A stretch of 64,000 nt of DNA from Artemisia argyi (GCA_030686995.1 CM060702.1:66404440-66468439), one strand, 5' to 3'; numbered from the stretch's first letter, positions 10,421 through 25,515 are shown. Numbers and translations: made by a program. The notes: generated by a model not told the origin, from the sequence alone.

Positions 10421-11435
10421 GTATCCTAGGAATATTCCATTATGTGTTTTAGATATTATGCATTTACAACCAAAGATTTTAAAGTATCCTAGTGATGGCC
10501 TTTTCCTCCTAAAAATCTCATAAGGTGTTTTATTACATGTTTTAGTAATTGATGTTCTATTCATAATGAAGGATGCGGTTTCTATAGCGTGACACCAAAA
10601 CTTATGTGAGATAGATTGTTCGTTAACCATAATATAACACATTTCTTGCAAGCGCCTAATCTTTCTTTCGACAACCCCATTAGTTTGAGGTGAGTCAGAA
10701 GATCGGAAATTATGTAAAATATCATTTTTATTGCAAAACTCTCCAAATTGTACATGTTTATAAATATTCCCACCGAGACTCGTTTGAATAGATGTAATGC
10801 GACAATCATGTAGATTTTGTAGACTTCTTCCTAATTTTTTGAACTTTTCGAAAACTTCATTTTTAGATTTCAAAATTTTTATCCATGTGTACCTTGAGAA
10901 GTCACCAACAACAACCAAAGTATAGAAGTTTCCTTCATAACTTTGAGTGGTTGATGGACCAAATAAGCCTAGGTGAACTAATTCTAAAATCCTTATACTT
11001 GAGATGTTATCATTATTTAGACTTTTGACTTGCATGGACTTGTTTTCCTAATTTACATGCATTGCAAGAATGATGAGCATAATCTAGCTTAGGTAAATTT
11101 CTAACTAATGCTTTAGAAATTAACTTAAGAATTACCTTCATGCTAGCATGCCCTAATCTTTTATGCCAAAGTGTAGAGACATCTCCAACAACACAAATAG
11201 AGGATTTAAAAGTCTTTTCAGTGTGTAGTTCACAAGCATCGTTAGTCATACTCATGTCTTCTTGGCACACCTTTGGAGACTCTAAAGCCATAAAGCATGA
11301 TTCATTCCTTTCTTTGTTGTCTTCTTCATTGCTATAGCTCCAAGTGTCTTCAACTTCAATCATTAGATTATTCATGCATAGATCATCCTAATCAAATGTA
11401 TTCACCCCAAAGAGCACATGGTTCTCTTGAGCCAT
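10421..11435 (-). pseudogene. Ty1/copia gag start fused to integrase, internally deleted
   Basis: In sense, an ATG at 11435 opens MAQENHVLFGVNTF, meets a stop, and soon runs into an integrase region. This has the zinc-binding HHCC part (HKRLGHASM to CNACKLGK, 11230-11070) and the core (VVVGDFSRYTWIKILKSKNE and SPQTNGVVERKIRRLQE). The whole of gag, its zinc knuckle and protease are missing between PBS and integrase, a large internal deletion. The second catalytic Asp (usual context RSDHGGE) is replaced: this copy reads QTSLGGN. The frame ends at the GTATC insertion site and continues in 2829-1198. The element could move only with help, if at all. Confidence 0.9.
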
Positions 11436-11556
11436 GGATCTATACTCAACTTTACCAAAAATCTTAGTTAGGATTTTAGATTTTTGGGAAAGAAGTTTTT
11501 GACTTAAAACGACTTCTCGGGAAGGCTTTAATGCTCAAAAACTTGAGTATACCGCC

Positions 11557-11567
11557 CTGATACCAAT
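11557..11567 (-). promoter_or_regulatory. Primer binding site, initiator tRNA-Met type
   Basis: In sense the sequence next to the LTR is ATTGGTATCAG, the usual copia primer site complementary to the 3' end of tRNA-iMet. It begins directly after the LTR end TTCTACA. Confidence 0.85.
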
Positions 11568-12382
11568 TGTAGAACCGTAGAGGGGGGGGGGGTGAATACG
11601 GTTTCTTCGGCTTTTTAGATGTTTAAAAAACTTTAAGCTAAAGAGAACACCAAGTGGTTGTGTAATAATCCAACAACCACTAACATAACCAAAGTATATA
11701 AAGCAAGTAAAAGACACCACGATATATACTGGTTCGGGATGGGGGGTTTATACCATCCGTATGTCCAGTTGCGAATCCGAGACTCCGATACTATTCACTA
11801 GTATAATCCTTTTGGTGGGCTATAAACCGTTACAATTCACTCCACCGATATTCACCAATATCGATGCTCACAAAGAAGGAGTTACTCCCCAACGGTATTC
11901 CGCCCTCGGAAACCACCCAAAAGAATCTCACGATTCGACTTCACCTAAGGATCACAAAGATCACTACCAAGACTTCCCACCGGAAGTATCAAACCCCAAC
12001 TAGATCCCCAATGATCTAGGCTTGGTCACCAAGACACAAGACTTCCCTTACAGAAAATTGAATGAATGAATAAATGTTTGTTCAATCAAGCCTTAACCTA
12101 ACCTAGAGACTCGATTCTAGTAGAAAGGGTATAGATAAGAAGACCCTCGACACAATCACAAGAGTGAATTAGGTTCTTGTGATTCTACCCTTGCAAGTAG
12201 ATGTGTTCTTTCAAAGATGTTAGTATGAAAATCAAGAACACAAGATTAGAGATAGAGAGATTTGAGAGTGTTTAAAGAGAAAGAATCTAAAGAGAAAGAA
12301 TAATGGCAAGGGGTGAGGAATACAAGAGGCAAGGGTGGTATTTATAGGCCAAGAACCCAAACTTGGGAAAATTTACCGAGGC

Positions 12383-12422
12383 TGGCGCGTCACCCACGCG
12401 TCAACGCGCGGGCAGCGCGCCA
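12383..12422. repeat. GC-rich quasi-palindrome, copy 2
   Basis: It runs from TGGCGCGTC to CAGCGCGCCA and can fold into a hairpin. It lies just upstream (sense) of the copia LTR TATA box at 12346-12339. The ends contain GGCGCG, reminiscent of E2F sites; that reading is speculative. Confidence 0.75.
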
Positions 12423-13810
12423 GGCGCCTGTAAATGTTTCCCAAGTGTTGGGTGTTTGGATCTTATAAATACCTATCCTTGCTAAACCCTCAATTGTACT
12501 TCACACTAAACCTTAACAATAATCAATCTAAGGTTTACCAACTCAAATAGCCAATTTGGAAAATGTTTTGTGAAGTGTTTAAAGAGAAACCAAATTACCA
12601 AGGGTATAAAGTGTAGATAGGGTAATTTGGAAGGGGTAGAAGTGTATCTCCTCACATGGCATAGAAAAGAGAGAAAGAATATGCCAAGGAATATTCCAAT
12701 GCTTGGGGGGAAGAATGAGATGGAGGGTTGAGATGAAATGGTTTGAATTGGATGGCTAGGATCAAAGGGAGCCTCCCTTGGTTTTCAAACAATTTGGCAT
12801 GTGGTGAATGTAGATGGTTGAGATGAGTTCATTTGAAATGAATGGCTAACATCAAAGAAGCCTAGGTTATGGTTGAGAAAGGATATTCCAAAGGAATATG
12901 CTTTGCTTGGGGGGAAAGGAGAGATCAATGGTTGAGATGGTTTTGGTTTGAAATGGATGGTGATGATCAAACACATGTGGTGGTATAGGGAGGAGAGGTT
13001 GGATGGATGGTTGAGATGTGTTTAGTTTGAATTCAATGGTTAAGATCAAGGGGAGCCTCTTTAGGGATTCAAACAATTGGCATGTGTTAAATATGAAGGG
13101 TTGAGATGTGTTGTAAGGGAATGGATGGTTTAGATGTAGTGTGTAAGGGAATATGTAAGAGTGTAAGAGATTGTGTAAGAGAATCTATGATTTAGATATG
13201 ATTGGATATGATTGGTTTTGTCTTATGTATAAATGGGATTAAGAGAAGATTAAGACATAATCTAATTGTCATTAAGAAGAAAATGTTTAGACAATTAAGA
13301 TTATAAGTTGAGAAAATCATAGGTTACTTATAAGTTCAAGTAACACAACGTCGAGAATCCATAGGTTCATATCTCGTGACTTTCCACGACTCGACGTTCT
13401 CAACTAATACCTTGGTTCAAACAAGTTAAGTGCTTTGCCTTGATGTAAAGCATAACCCAAGTGGGAAAGGATGCGTTTACGCAAAGTGACCTTTGACTTA
13501 GTTTGACCAATAAGGGAGTAAACCCGTTACGTAATTCGAGAAGATGTAAGCACAAAATATGAGCATATGGATGCTTCAACGCGATGTCACGTGAAATATA
13601 TAAGCTCCCTAAGTTTAGAAAAGCCTTGGCTAGAGGCGATAGCTAGAAAACCTGAGTTGGCGTTTTCCCGTAAATGGGTGTTTTAAAAGTGGGATCTCTC
13701 AAGTCTCAAAACTCGTTTCGAGTGTTCTCAATTAAGCACATAACATATTCATACCTGTATTGAAAGATCCACATTTGTCGGGTAAGGGGAACGCCGACTT
13801 TCAAAATTCA

Positions 13811-13840
13811 CCCGCGCGCTGACACGCGGGCAGCGCGCCA
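13811..13840. repeat. GC-rich quasi-palindrome, copy 3
   Basis: It starts CCCGCGCGCTGAC and ends CAGCGCGCCA. It is a shorter version of the other two blocks, near the upstream end of the same LTR. Confidence 0.7.
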
Positions 13841-13953
13841 TGAGCAGACATTGGCTCCGGCGATTTTAAGCTAACGTTTGTTATTTTATGTGTTTTGATA
13901 GTTTATTTGTCATCATTAAAACATAAAGAGATCTTGATCATGTTGCCTCAACA

Positions 13954-14085
13954 AGTCGAGTTACATTTTTTTATAACCACAACGACATTTGTGATCACCG
14001 TTTGCTTTGGAACGCGCTTACACACGAACCTAGATAGTCTAAGTATCGCGAAATAATTTTGGTAATTAACGTTTATTAAGTAACG

Positions 14086-14179
<94 letters not shown>

Positions 14180-15821
14180 CGATAACTAACCAAATACGTC
14201 CTAATAAATTCCCGAGCTTACGAAAATTCCCACGAACGCTCAGTAACTACTCCTAACATCGACACGATTTTCGAGACAGGCCATTTGGGCCTGTAAACCC
14301 CATTGGGCCTCGGCCCAACTCTGTCACAAACCAAACACAGCAAAACGGACCCTTGATTTTTATTTCTTTCCCATTGGGCCTAGTCCACCCGTAAGCCCAA
14401 AATCCATTTAATAAAAAAAAATCGACCCAAGCTCAGCCTGATTTTTCATGTTTTACAAAAACCAAAAATCCATTTTGAGACATTCACATCTCGTACCCCC
14501 CTAAACTTGGTGCCAAAGTCTCACAAACTTTTCTAAACACGTATTTATTAAGTGTTGACCTTCTACAAACCCACAAACGAGTCACAACAAACCTCAATGA
14601 TGTTTTATTGTTGTTTTTAATTCGTATACTATACACAAGGACCATACGTGTAACCACTTCCTTTTCCTACTCGTTTTAACTCATGAGGCAGCCATGAGGA
14701 ATCATACAAGAGTCAAGATTAGTTTAAAATGAATTGACCTTCCTTTAAACTATTACTCTCAAATTCTTTTCATGTTTTCTTTTGTTTCTTCTCGGCACAA
14801 CCTCCACAAGGACGAAAAGCTTGCACCAACTCCACTATTCTCATGAAAATCATCACCACTCCTTGTTGACCAAGTATTGCAAGTCCAAATGCATACATAA
14901 ACTTCCTTTGGCTTCTTTTCTTTGCTCGTATACTCACAAGGACGATTCATGAACTATACATCATCATACCTATACTATTTATGTTACTATACCTCGTACC
15001 CTACTCCCTTGGTCCCCAAGTCCATGTTTACCACGTTTCTTAAGTCTCTCGTGTATAAATACATACTTGCATGCATGTGTACGAGCCATGCACCCTTTCA
15101 AATCACACCTCCACTCACAAACTAACTTTAAGTTATTTGGGAACGTTTTAACTTTGGTGAGCCTTAGGAAGGCTCGTATCAAGTAGTTATACACATTGGG
15201 TGACTTGTGTATACGTGGGAGACAAGTTCGAGCCTTCTTTGTTCATTTCAAACCTCCACAAATCATGTTCTACTCCACCAAGTCTTGGTGAGGTGAGCAA
15301 CCTCCTCCTTATTCATTTTCCTACACAATTTATTTCATTACTACACAATTACTTTACTTAATTTCTTGCTAATATTAAGTTATAACATATACTTATTAAT
15401 AGCTAAACTATAAGATTAACACGTTATGAACTAAGTTTAGTAAGGCACTTTTAGTTTATAACCACTTATAAACACGATATATGACACATTCCTAAGTCCC
15501 CTTGACCTATACGGCTATACGTATAAACTTAAAACACTTAGAAAATATTTTTGAAACATAAAAATTACTTTACACTTGATTAATGTCGATACAATTTGGT
15601 CTTGTATCTTTTAAACCATACACATGACATAGTGATTTTAAGACTTAATCTATTAGTTTACATGTTAAACTAACGAGACACATGAATAACTCACTTTCAC
15701 AAACCCTTTTTATCCCTCGTAGGCTCGTATAACTCTAAAGCTAGTCGCGACTTTCTTAGAACCTTAAAACCTACGTTGGGCCTTTAAGCCCAATAAGCTG
15801 AAAATAAGCTTATGAGATAAG
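13954..15821 (-). repeat. TGTAACACC-type long LTR, distal part
   Basis: This is the downstream part (in minus sense) of a long LTR that begins at 25427 and is interrupted by the gag-protease element at 15822-23606. Order of motifs resembles the complete copy at 55200-59116 read in sense: GGGCCTTA-type patches, ACTTGG/CCAAG blocks and an AT-rich end. The true terminus is not clear; the copia LTR abuts or interrupts it at 13953/13954. It holds a (TA)n tract at 14088-14177. No coding region is visible. Confidence 0.55.
14088..14177. repeat. (TA)n microsatellite
   Basis: A TA run of about 90 bp inside the long LTR. Confidence 0.97.
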
Positions 15822-17249
15822 TGATACGTGGGAATCGCACCAGGCTTTACCTCTCAAGGGATCTCGAGAAGCTTACAACCCCCACCAGGCAGTGTACCTG
15901 ATCGTTGTAGTATAGTATAGTGACAAGTAACGAGGGATTGATCGTTCAACTCAGGAATAGTGTCGCTAGGATTAGAAAGTCTCCTAAACTAAGTCTAGAG
16001 GTGAGGGATGATTCTTTTTGTATTTTTATGTTTTATAAAAGCAAGTAAAATCTCGGGTTTTTGGAAGAGTAGGCGGAATTAGTTGCTAGCCAACTAACCC
16101 AATGAACTACTAATGCAATCAAAACTAAATAACAGAAATGAAAATGAAACTAATTATACTAGTGGTGTAAACAATGATGGGGAAAGTTGTGTTTACTTAG
16201 GTTTTATTAATCTCTATATATCTTTTACAAGTTGATAGCTTGTTACAATTGCATGGATGACGAGTCATATTCCTTAATACTAGTTGTAGGGCCGTGTACA
16301 ATATTCCCTAACTCTATAGGATCCTACTTCACTCCTATGTCGAGCCGTTAGAAGCTCCTAACATGGGATCATTAGAATTCTCCTACGCATTAAATACAAC
16401 CAAATATCGTAGTACACCTCCGATCATGTTTCTTAAGACGTTCAAGCAAGTTACCAATGGAAGTCTGCCAGTTTTCTTAAGCCTAACATCGAATACAATC
16501 ATCCGTAACAACTATAAACAAACAATCAACCCATAATTAACATCTAGGTTTCACTACATCTAAGCAAACACAAAAGTAATCTAGCCGAGCATGTTAAATT
16601 GAAGACAAGCGTAAGATATATTTAAACAAGACATAGACATATTGATTGAATTGAAAGAGTACTTATCTCAAATTGAACATGAAAGTTTCAAAGGGTTGAA
16701 ACCCTTGAAAAAGCTGGAAAATTCGACCTAGGTTTTTTCCCTCAAAGTTGCACACTAATGAATGAAATTTGGAAAACTATATATAGATTTACAGGATGAC
16801 GGCGTCAAGAAGGAATTTGTGACGACGTCAACTCGCCGCCTATAATAAAATCGTATTGCCTAGATCTGATTTTGACGCCGTCAAGGAATTTCTTCTGGGC
16901 CGTCACTAACAAATGGACCATGACGGCCAAGGTGACGCCGTCATCTCCAATGCACAAAACACTCAGGACCGTCACGTGTATCTTCCACTTCCACCTCTTT
17001 TGTTACTCTTGACGCCGTCACTTCGAGACTCTTGACACCATCAGGTACTGTTCCCAGCAAGGAAAATTGAGACTTTGCCGTTTTCTTCACTTTTATGCTC
17101 CAAAAACGTCCAAAATGCTTCTTTTTCCAGATTTCACTCCAAAAGTACCTAAAATGACAAAAGGAACGATTTAAGGCAATATTTGATCAAATAATCTCGA
17201 CTTCGGGCTTAAATGACCCCCTAAAAACGATTCATTTTTGGCCTCATCA
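15822..17249 (-). repeat. 3' LTR of gag-protease element copy 2
   Basis: It is 1428 bp, from TGATACGTGGGAATCGC to GCCTCATCA on the + strand. The tRNA-Asp-like box lies at 15902-15916. Confidence 0.93.
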
Positions 17250-17850
17250 AATACCCTTACACTTGAGATTTGCTTGTCCTCAAGCAAATACGCTTTTATT
17301 CTAATCAAAATACAAGTTAGGGGTCATTTAACACTAATATAAAAGTAATTACAACAAATAATCGTTCCACTAAAGACCAAAGACAAGCACGGAGGTTATA
17401 CACTAGCACCTCACAAATAGTGTTTAGATACTCACATCTCTCGGGTGTAATAAAGTATATATCACAATATGGAAATGGAAAACATCTCTCACTACCTGTC
17501 ATAGCAAAGTAGATTACCATAGGCTTGGGAAAGGATCAAACCTCCACCACTTGGCGTAAGTACCTAGGATAAACTATCAAAGAGGTCTTTCAAAGGGTTA
17601 TAACGTTAGGTGTAGGGATATGGAATACACGGTTTTGTTGGATAAAGGCAATATTTACTGGTGGCGAGTTAATCATCTTGGTTAATTACATGTAAAATAT
17701 GGCGTTGCTAAGCCAAGACTAGACTCGACTTAAGCTAATAAATCAAAAATAACAAAAAAATAAAACAAACATAGAATGAAACGGGATGGTAGTCTGTATG
17801 TTTTTTTTTCTTTTCTTTTTTCTATTTTTTTTCTTTTTCTTAATTTTTTC

Positions 17851-17897
<47 letters not shown>

Positions 17898-19724
17898 ATA
17901 CACTCTTACCCTACCATCTAAAATAATACATCATAGGGAATGTACATTCCGCTTACACTTGAATTTTTACATACTTTACAATAAACTACTCTAATGACTC
18001 GAATCAAGATAATCAAAACACTTGGAGTACTTTTAAGATTAACGCACATATGGGGGTAATATATGATGTTCTTCCCCATTACTCCATAACACAAGTACTT
18101 TACCCATGAGTCCCAATCGTCCCAAAACAATATGTACAAGATATGACTCGACTTAGCAACCATGTAATCAATTAGATAATTAACTAAGGGTTTAAACATG
18201 TAACAATAATGCATTAAAGATGAGTGCATACACGGAAGGCTAAGGCGATTTGGTTGCACATTTGGGTGGGTTGTACAAATTCTTCCTTTAAGTAAGATGC
18301 TTAAAGTTAGAAACGAAAAGATAGGCTCGGAGGGGTGTACTAGGGGTTTCGTGTACTAAAAATGAGTACAACGCAAAGGTGTGGGAAAAATTAATTGACT
18401 TTACTAGCCAAGTAATATGACTTAAATGGTCAAGTAATTATGATACGGGTTTAACACAAGGGTGATCCTAATGCCTCTTATCATGTAGTAAATCCTACTA
18501 CACGAATGTAGTCTCATTAGCGGTCTCAGGATGCATCACTAACGCAAGTTCTAGAATCTAAATGCTACCGGTACACTCATAAGCACTAATAATAGTACAT
18601 GCTTTTCCTATCAAATCTAAAGGCGAACCTCACATATTTTGGTGGAAAATTTTTCTGAATGGTACGGTTTTGTGCTAGTCATACAACTCCTATCCATGAG
18701 ACGCTTGCTAAGGCTAAAGTTTCACTCCTAAATGTTGTAAAAAATTTTAAATTTGGCGCTAAAATTACACTAACAAGTATTTCTCTTAGTTTTATTACAC
18801 ACCTACCATCAAACAAACAAACTCAAGTGCAATAGTATCCTATAAGGTATCATCATTTACCCTCCCCTTACACTTAGGATGAACATTGTCCCCAATGTTC
18901 AATTAAAGGATGTAAAAGTAAAATAGGTAAAAGAATGAAAGCAAATAATCCCCTAATTCGTTCGGTGTGGATAGTGTGTCAACAAGGTTAGATCTTCCTC
19001 CAAGAAAATGAACATTCAAAGCTTCCCTTCCAGAAAAATAAATCATCTTCTTGTCATACATAACCTGTTAAACCTGAGAAAACAAACAAGGCAACCTCGT
19101 GTAAAATCGGCGGCAATCTATATATACTAACAAGTCCTAGAAAACAAATTAAGATATAATACTTGTGGACTGAATGTTTGCAGATTTCCTGGAGTTTATA
19201 AAACTAAAGAATTAACAAAAACTTTAAGACTCCGTTAGAAAAACAAAACTCGCAAAATTTCCAGAATTTTACACATGACGCCGATCAGAAGTGACCTGCA
19301 TAAATCTTTACGTTAAGTTTCCGGAAAATTTCTGGAAAAACTTATGTCCTGCTTCCTAGAAAATCCTGCAAAACATCATTATGACTCGATACAAGCATTT
19401 GACTCTAACAAGTACTAATACACATGTTCATTTAATAGTGTGGCAAATCAAGATCAATTTCGTTCTTAAAAACAAATTTGGGGTTTCCCCTTACACTTAG
19501 CTTTTGCAAAATACCTTTACATGAAGTTAAGACGAAGTTAAATAACAAATAAAGCATTTTCACAATTTAGTTTGAAACATGATCTACCAACAATAAAAAT
19601 AAAGCATGCATACGGAAGCAAATAACATTCAAACAATTAAAAATCACACAAAACATGGGTTGCCTCCCAAGAAGCGCTTTTCTTTATTTACGAGTCTTGT
19701 AGCTAGACTCAAGGTCATGGGCAA
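17250..19724. other. Non-coding internal region of gag-protease copy 2
   Basis: It aligns by eye with 4164-6612 of copy 1 through its whole length. A long T-run (about 17855-17895) replaces the shorter run of copy 1. The double TGACGCCGTCA/palindrome block of copy 1 has collapsed here to a single damaged site near 19277. No coding capacity is visible. Confidence 0.7.
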
Positions 19725-20298
19725 TTACGTGACCTCATCGTTGGTCTTATTCTCTAGGTCATCTCCAATCTTAGTTTTTTATTCCGGACCTAGTTGCAAA
19801 CATTCCTTGTAGAAACCAAGTGTTCTATTCATGACATAATCTACTCCTCTACGTCTATCCTCATCGTTCCTATAATAAACTGCTTGCTTGTGTTCCTTTT
19901 CTATGTTTGATAGAAGGCGGTATTGTTCAATCTGATAGGGCATTTGGTAAGCAATCTCATCGCTCTCTTCCTTGAATCTAACTATCCTCAGGGTCGGGTC
20001 ATAACTCATCTTAGAGGCCTCAACAAACGGTTTTCAGAACACTACTTGACTTAGGCAATCATCTATTACCGGACGAGTATCCTCTACTATCACAAAGTCG
20101 GTGACATAAGTGAAGTTTCCAACAAAGACATGCAATCCTTTCACTCTTCCTACAAAATTGCTCATCCAATTCGTGTTAGGCATCATCATATACCCAAGTT
20201 GCTTCTTCATTACCCAATTATAATAGGTCCTAGTCATGATGTTTATAGGGGACCTAAGATCGTTGTAAGCTTTCCACACATGCATATGCCCTTTTTTC

Positions 20299-20335
<37 letters not shown>

Positions 20336-22039
20336 ATACATATGCCCGATGTTGCATGGTATGTTGATGTTAGAAGGATCACCTACTTTAATAAGGGGTG
20401 AACCAAGGATGTATGGTGTCTCGGGATCATCGAATAGATCCTTGTGATACTCCCGTTCTTCCTTGGTGGGTAGCTTATCAAAGTATTCTTCTACGTTTTC
20501 TACTTCCTCTAACTTTTCTCCCTTATTATCCTCAACTTCCTTAATCTCATCCCTAGTCCCAGTTTCTATTTCAACTTCATCCTTGTCACTTTCTTCTATG
20601 TTCTTATCTATTGGCCTAATAGTGACAACGTTGATAAAGTGGACGTGTTTGGATGATGAAGGGTCCTTAATTTGGACTCCGCTATTGGTGTCCCTAGTGT
20701 CCTTCCTAGGTATAGTAAGCACTTGGTTGTTGAGGGCTTTCAACAAATTATCAATCTTATTAGTCATCTCCGTTTGTTGTTGATTGAATTCGGTTTCAAA
20801 CTTAGCTATGCGAGCTTCTTGAGATGCCATAAACTTGGACATCAACCCTTCAAGATTGTTGGTACTACCATAGTTGTTGGAAGGATTGTTGTTGAAAGTA
20901 CGGTTAGAGGGTGGACCGTTTGGTTGGTAATGATTAGGTAGATTGGAAGAATTGTTTTGGTTTTGTTTCCACCTAAGATTTGGGTGATTTTTCCAAGAAG
21001 GGTTGTAGGAATCACCGTAAGGGTTTGGCTCGGGTTTAAAAATGTACCACTTGTCTCCCGCTTCGTCGGTACGCGAGGATGTGTAATCCGTAAAAGCTTG
21101 TCCGGGGAGTTCCACGCAATCACGAGTGTCATGGGGATCACTACATAATTCGCATGAAGAAGTGATTTTATTCACTTGGCTCGAAGGCTTAGGAGCTTCG
21201 TAGGATTTCATGAGAAACTTGACTTGGTCCTCAAGTTCCATGATCCTACAGTCGGGAGTGCTAGAATTGTTTGAAGACAAAGATATTGCCTTGACCGTTT
21301 TGTTCAAATCACGGGGATCATTCCAACTTTCGTTGTCATAGAGAGCAAGATCTTCTATGAGTTCCCATGATTCTTCCGCACTTAGATCACGTAGCTTGCC
21401 ACCGGCCGATTGGTCAATGGTTCGCCTTGTGGGGAGGTCGATATGGTCATAGAAGATTTGGACTTGGAGCCAAAGATCTATGCCATGATGAGGGACTTTT
21501 TGGAGTAAGTCCTTGAAACGAGTTCATGCTTCATATAGAGTTTCACCTTGACGTTGTTGGAACATCAAGATGTCATTTCTAAGCTTGGTAGTTCTCCCCG
21601 GTGGGAAAAATTGAGCAAGGAAACGAGTGGTGAGATCATCCCATGAGGTGATGGATCCCGCGGGTAAACGTTCAAGCCATTGACTAGCTTGATCACGGAG
21701 AGAGAATTAGAATAGGCGTAATCGGGTCGACTCTCTAGTTGTAATATCAAGGTCTATAGAATCTACGATTTTAAGGAAATCCTTGAGATGTTGATTAGGA
21801 TCTTCGGAACGAAGTTCATGGAATGCACATCCGCTTTGCACCAACTGGATGGTGTCTGATTGCAAGGGGGACACATTGGCTCCTTGAGTGAGCTCAATAG
21901 TATTTCGATAGCCTTGGTAGCTAGGACGGGAATACTCTCCTAAGGTTCGGGGCCTAAGAGGTTGGTTTGCTAGTGGTGGGTTTTGTGGGTGGTTTTGTTG
22001 TGGTGGGTTGATGGGTTCAAAGATGTTACCACCTTCCAT
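19725..22039 (-). pseudogene. gag-protease polyprotein, copy 2 (broken)
   Basis: The start is ATG at 22039 (MEGGNIFEPINPPQQN). The segments CAFHELRSEDPNQHLKDF, the zinc knuckle CELCSDPHDTRDC and GDPSNINIPCNIGHM are recognisable, as is the C-terminal part MSYDPTLRIVRF with RRGVDYVMNRTLGFYKEC. Breaks are a frameshift near 21715, a nonsense change of the conserved Trp in the LYEAWTRF segment (near 21521), a poly(A) insertion at about 20292-20334 and an early stop at 19779. The ancestral stop is at 19725. Comparison with copy 1 shows that the two copies carry different inactivating changes, so each was inserted from a less damaged source and decayed separately. Confidence 0.88.
20292..20337 (-). 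mobile_element. Poly(A)-only retroposed insertion in gag-protease copy 2
   Basis: Relative to copy 1, copy 2 has an extra TTTTTTCC plus 35 A residues (20300-20334). The insert is flanked by the direct repeat CATATGCCC (about 20283-20291 and 20339-20347). This fits target-primed insertion of an extremely 5'-truncated polyadenylated RNA, with almost only the tail left. It shifts the reading frame. Confidence 0.65.
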
Positions 22040-22209
22040 GATGTCGGATGGTAAAGGTTACGAACAAAGACACGAAGAAATGAGATAGACTAAAGAAAAC
22101 CTAAAAATAAAAATAAAATCTTACTAGAAAGGAATCTAGCAAGTAGACCTAATAAAAAGAAATCCTAACCTAAACAATAACTATTCCTCAAGCTGCGGCA
22201 CCAAAAACT

Positions 22210-23606
22210 TGATACGTGGGAATCGCACCTCGAGGGATCTCGAGAAGCTTATAACCCCCACCAGGCAGTGTACCTGATCGTTGTAGTATAGTATAGTGAC
22301 AAGTACCGGGGGATTGATCGTTCAACTCAGGAATAGTGTCGCTAGGATTAGAAAGTCTCCTAAACTAAGTCTAGAGGTGAGGGATGATTCTTTTTGTATT
22401 TTTATGTTTTATAAAAGCAAGTAAAATCTCAGGTTTTTGGAAGAGTGGGCGGAATTAGTTGCTAGCCAACTAACCCAATGAACTACTAATGCAATCAAAA
22501 CTAAATAACAGAAATGAAAATGAAACTAATTATACTAGTGGTGTAAACAATGATGGGGAAAGTTGTGTTTACTTAGGTTTTATTACTCCCTAGATATCTT
22601 TTACAGGTTGATAGCTTGTTACAATTGCATGGATGACGGGTCATATTCCTTAATACTAGTCGTAGGGCCGTGTACAATATTCCCTAACTCTAAAGGATCC
22701 TACTTCACTCCTATGTCGAGCCGTTAGAAGCTCCTAACATGGGATCATTAGAATTCTCCTACGCATTAAATACAACCAAATATCGTAGTACACCTCCGAT
22801 CATGTTTCTTAAGACGTTCAAGCAAGTTACCAATGGAAGTCTGCCAGTTTTCTTAAGCCTAACATCGAATACAATCATCCGTAACAACCATAAACAAACA
22901 ATCAACCCATAATTAACATCTAGGTTTCACTACATCTAAGCAAACACAAAAGTAATCTAGCCGAGCATGTTAAATCGAAGACAAGCGTAAGATATATTCA
23001 AACAACACATAGACATATTGATTGAATTGAAAGAGTACTTATCTCAAATTGAACATGAAAGCTTCAAAGGGTTGAAACCTTTGAAAAAGCTGGAAAATTC
23101 GACCTAGGGTTTTTCCCTCAAAGTTGCACACTAATGAATGAAATTTGGAAAACTATATATAGATTTTACAGGATGACGGCGTCAAGAAGGATTTTGTGAC
23201 GCCGTCAACTCGCCGCCTATAATAAAATCGTATTGCCTAGATCTGATTTTGACGCCGTCATGTAGGAATTTCTTTTGGGTCGTCACTAACAAATGGACCA
23301 TGACGGCCTAGGTGACGTCGTCATCTCCAATGCACAAAACACTCTCGACCGTCACGTGTATCTTCCACTTCCACCTCTTTTGTTACTCTTGACGCCGTCA
23401 GGTACTGTTCCCAGCAAGGAAAATTGAGACTTTGCCGTTTTCTTCACTTTTATGCTCAAAAAACGTCCAAAATGCTTCCTTTTCCAGATTTCACGCCAAA
23501 AGTACCTAAAATGGCAAAAGAAACGATTTAGGGCAATATTTGATCAAATAATCTCGACTTCGGGCTTAAATGACCCCCTAAAAATGGTTCATTTTTCGCC
23601 TCATCA
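22210..23606 (-). repeat. 5' LTR of gag-protease element copy 2
   Basis: It is 1397 bp and shares both termini with 15822-17249. A small deletion near 22229 removes part of the segment GGCTTTACCTCTC. The tRNA-Asp-like box is at 22278-22292. The neighbouring primer site reads TGGTGCCGCAGC in sense and is no longer a good match to tRNA-Asp. Confidence 0.92.
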
Positions 23607-25427
<1,821 letters not shown>

Positions 25428-25515
25428 AATTCGGATAACGTTTGTGATTTTATGTATTTCGAAGGTTTATTTGTCATCATTAAAATATAAGAAGATCTAA
25501 CTAATGTTGTCCAAA
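25428..25515 (-). repeat. Fragment of the copia LTR end
   Basis: This is similar to 13865-13953, the terminal part of the copia LTR, including TTTATTTGTCATCATTAAAA (25470-25489). It abuts the start of the long TGTAACACC LTR at 25427 and may be the older element into which that LTR inserted. Confidence 0.6.

Larger units (their letters stand above)
11568..13953 (-). repeat. 5' LTR of the Ty1/copia element
   Basis: This is 2386 bp bounded by TG and CA. On the + strand it starts TGTAGAACCGTAGAGG at the primer site and ends GTTGCCTCAACA. In sense it begins TGTTGAGGCAACATGATCAAG and shortly afterwards has the ATGATGACAAA block often seen at the start of SIRE-like LTRs. A sense TATAAATA lies at 12346-12339, with a GC-rich palindrome about 40-80 bp upstream. 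The right boundary is inferred from the TG/CA termini and not confirmed by a second LTR. The next 5 bp are AGTCG. Several small frames inside are not genes. Confidence 0.75.
15822..23606 (-). mobile_element. Non-autonomous gag-protease LTR retrotransposon, copy 2
   Basis: The second member of the family described for 2830-10420, in the same orientation. It has a perfect 5 bp target duplication ATAAG (15817-15821 and 23607-23611). Both LTRs keep the TGATACGTG end, unlike copy 1. Sense order is 5' LTR (23606-22210), a degenerate primer site (about 22203-22187), gag-protease pseudogene (22039-19725), non-coding DNA, purine-rich tract beside 17250, and 3' LTR (17249-15822). RT and integrase are absent. 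It has decayed more than copy 1: nonsense and frameshift changes in gag and a poly(A) insertion in the protease region. Confidence 0.93.
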
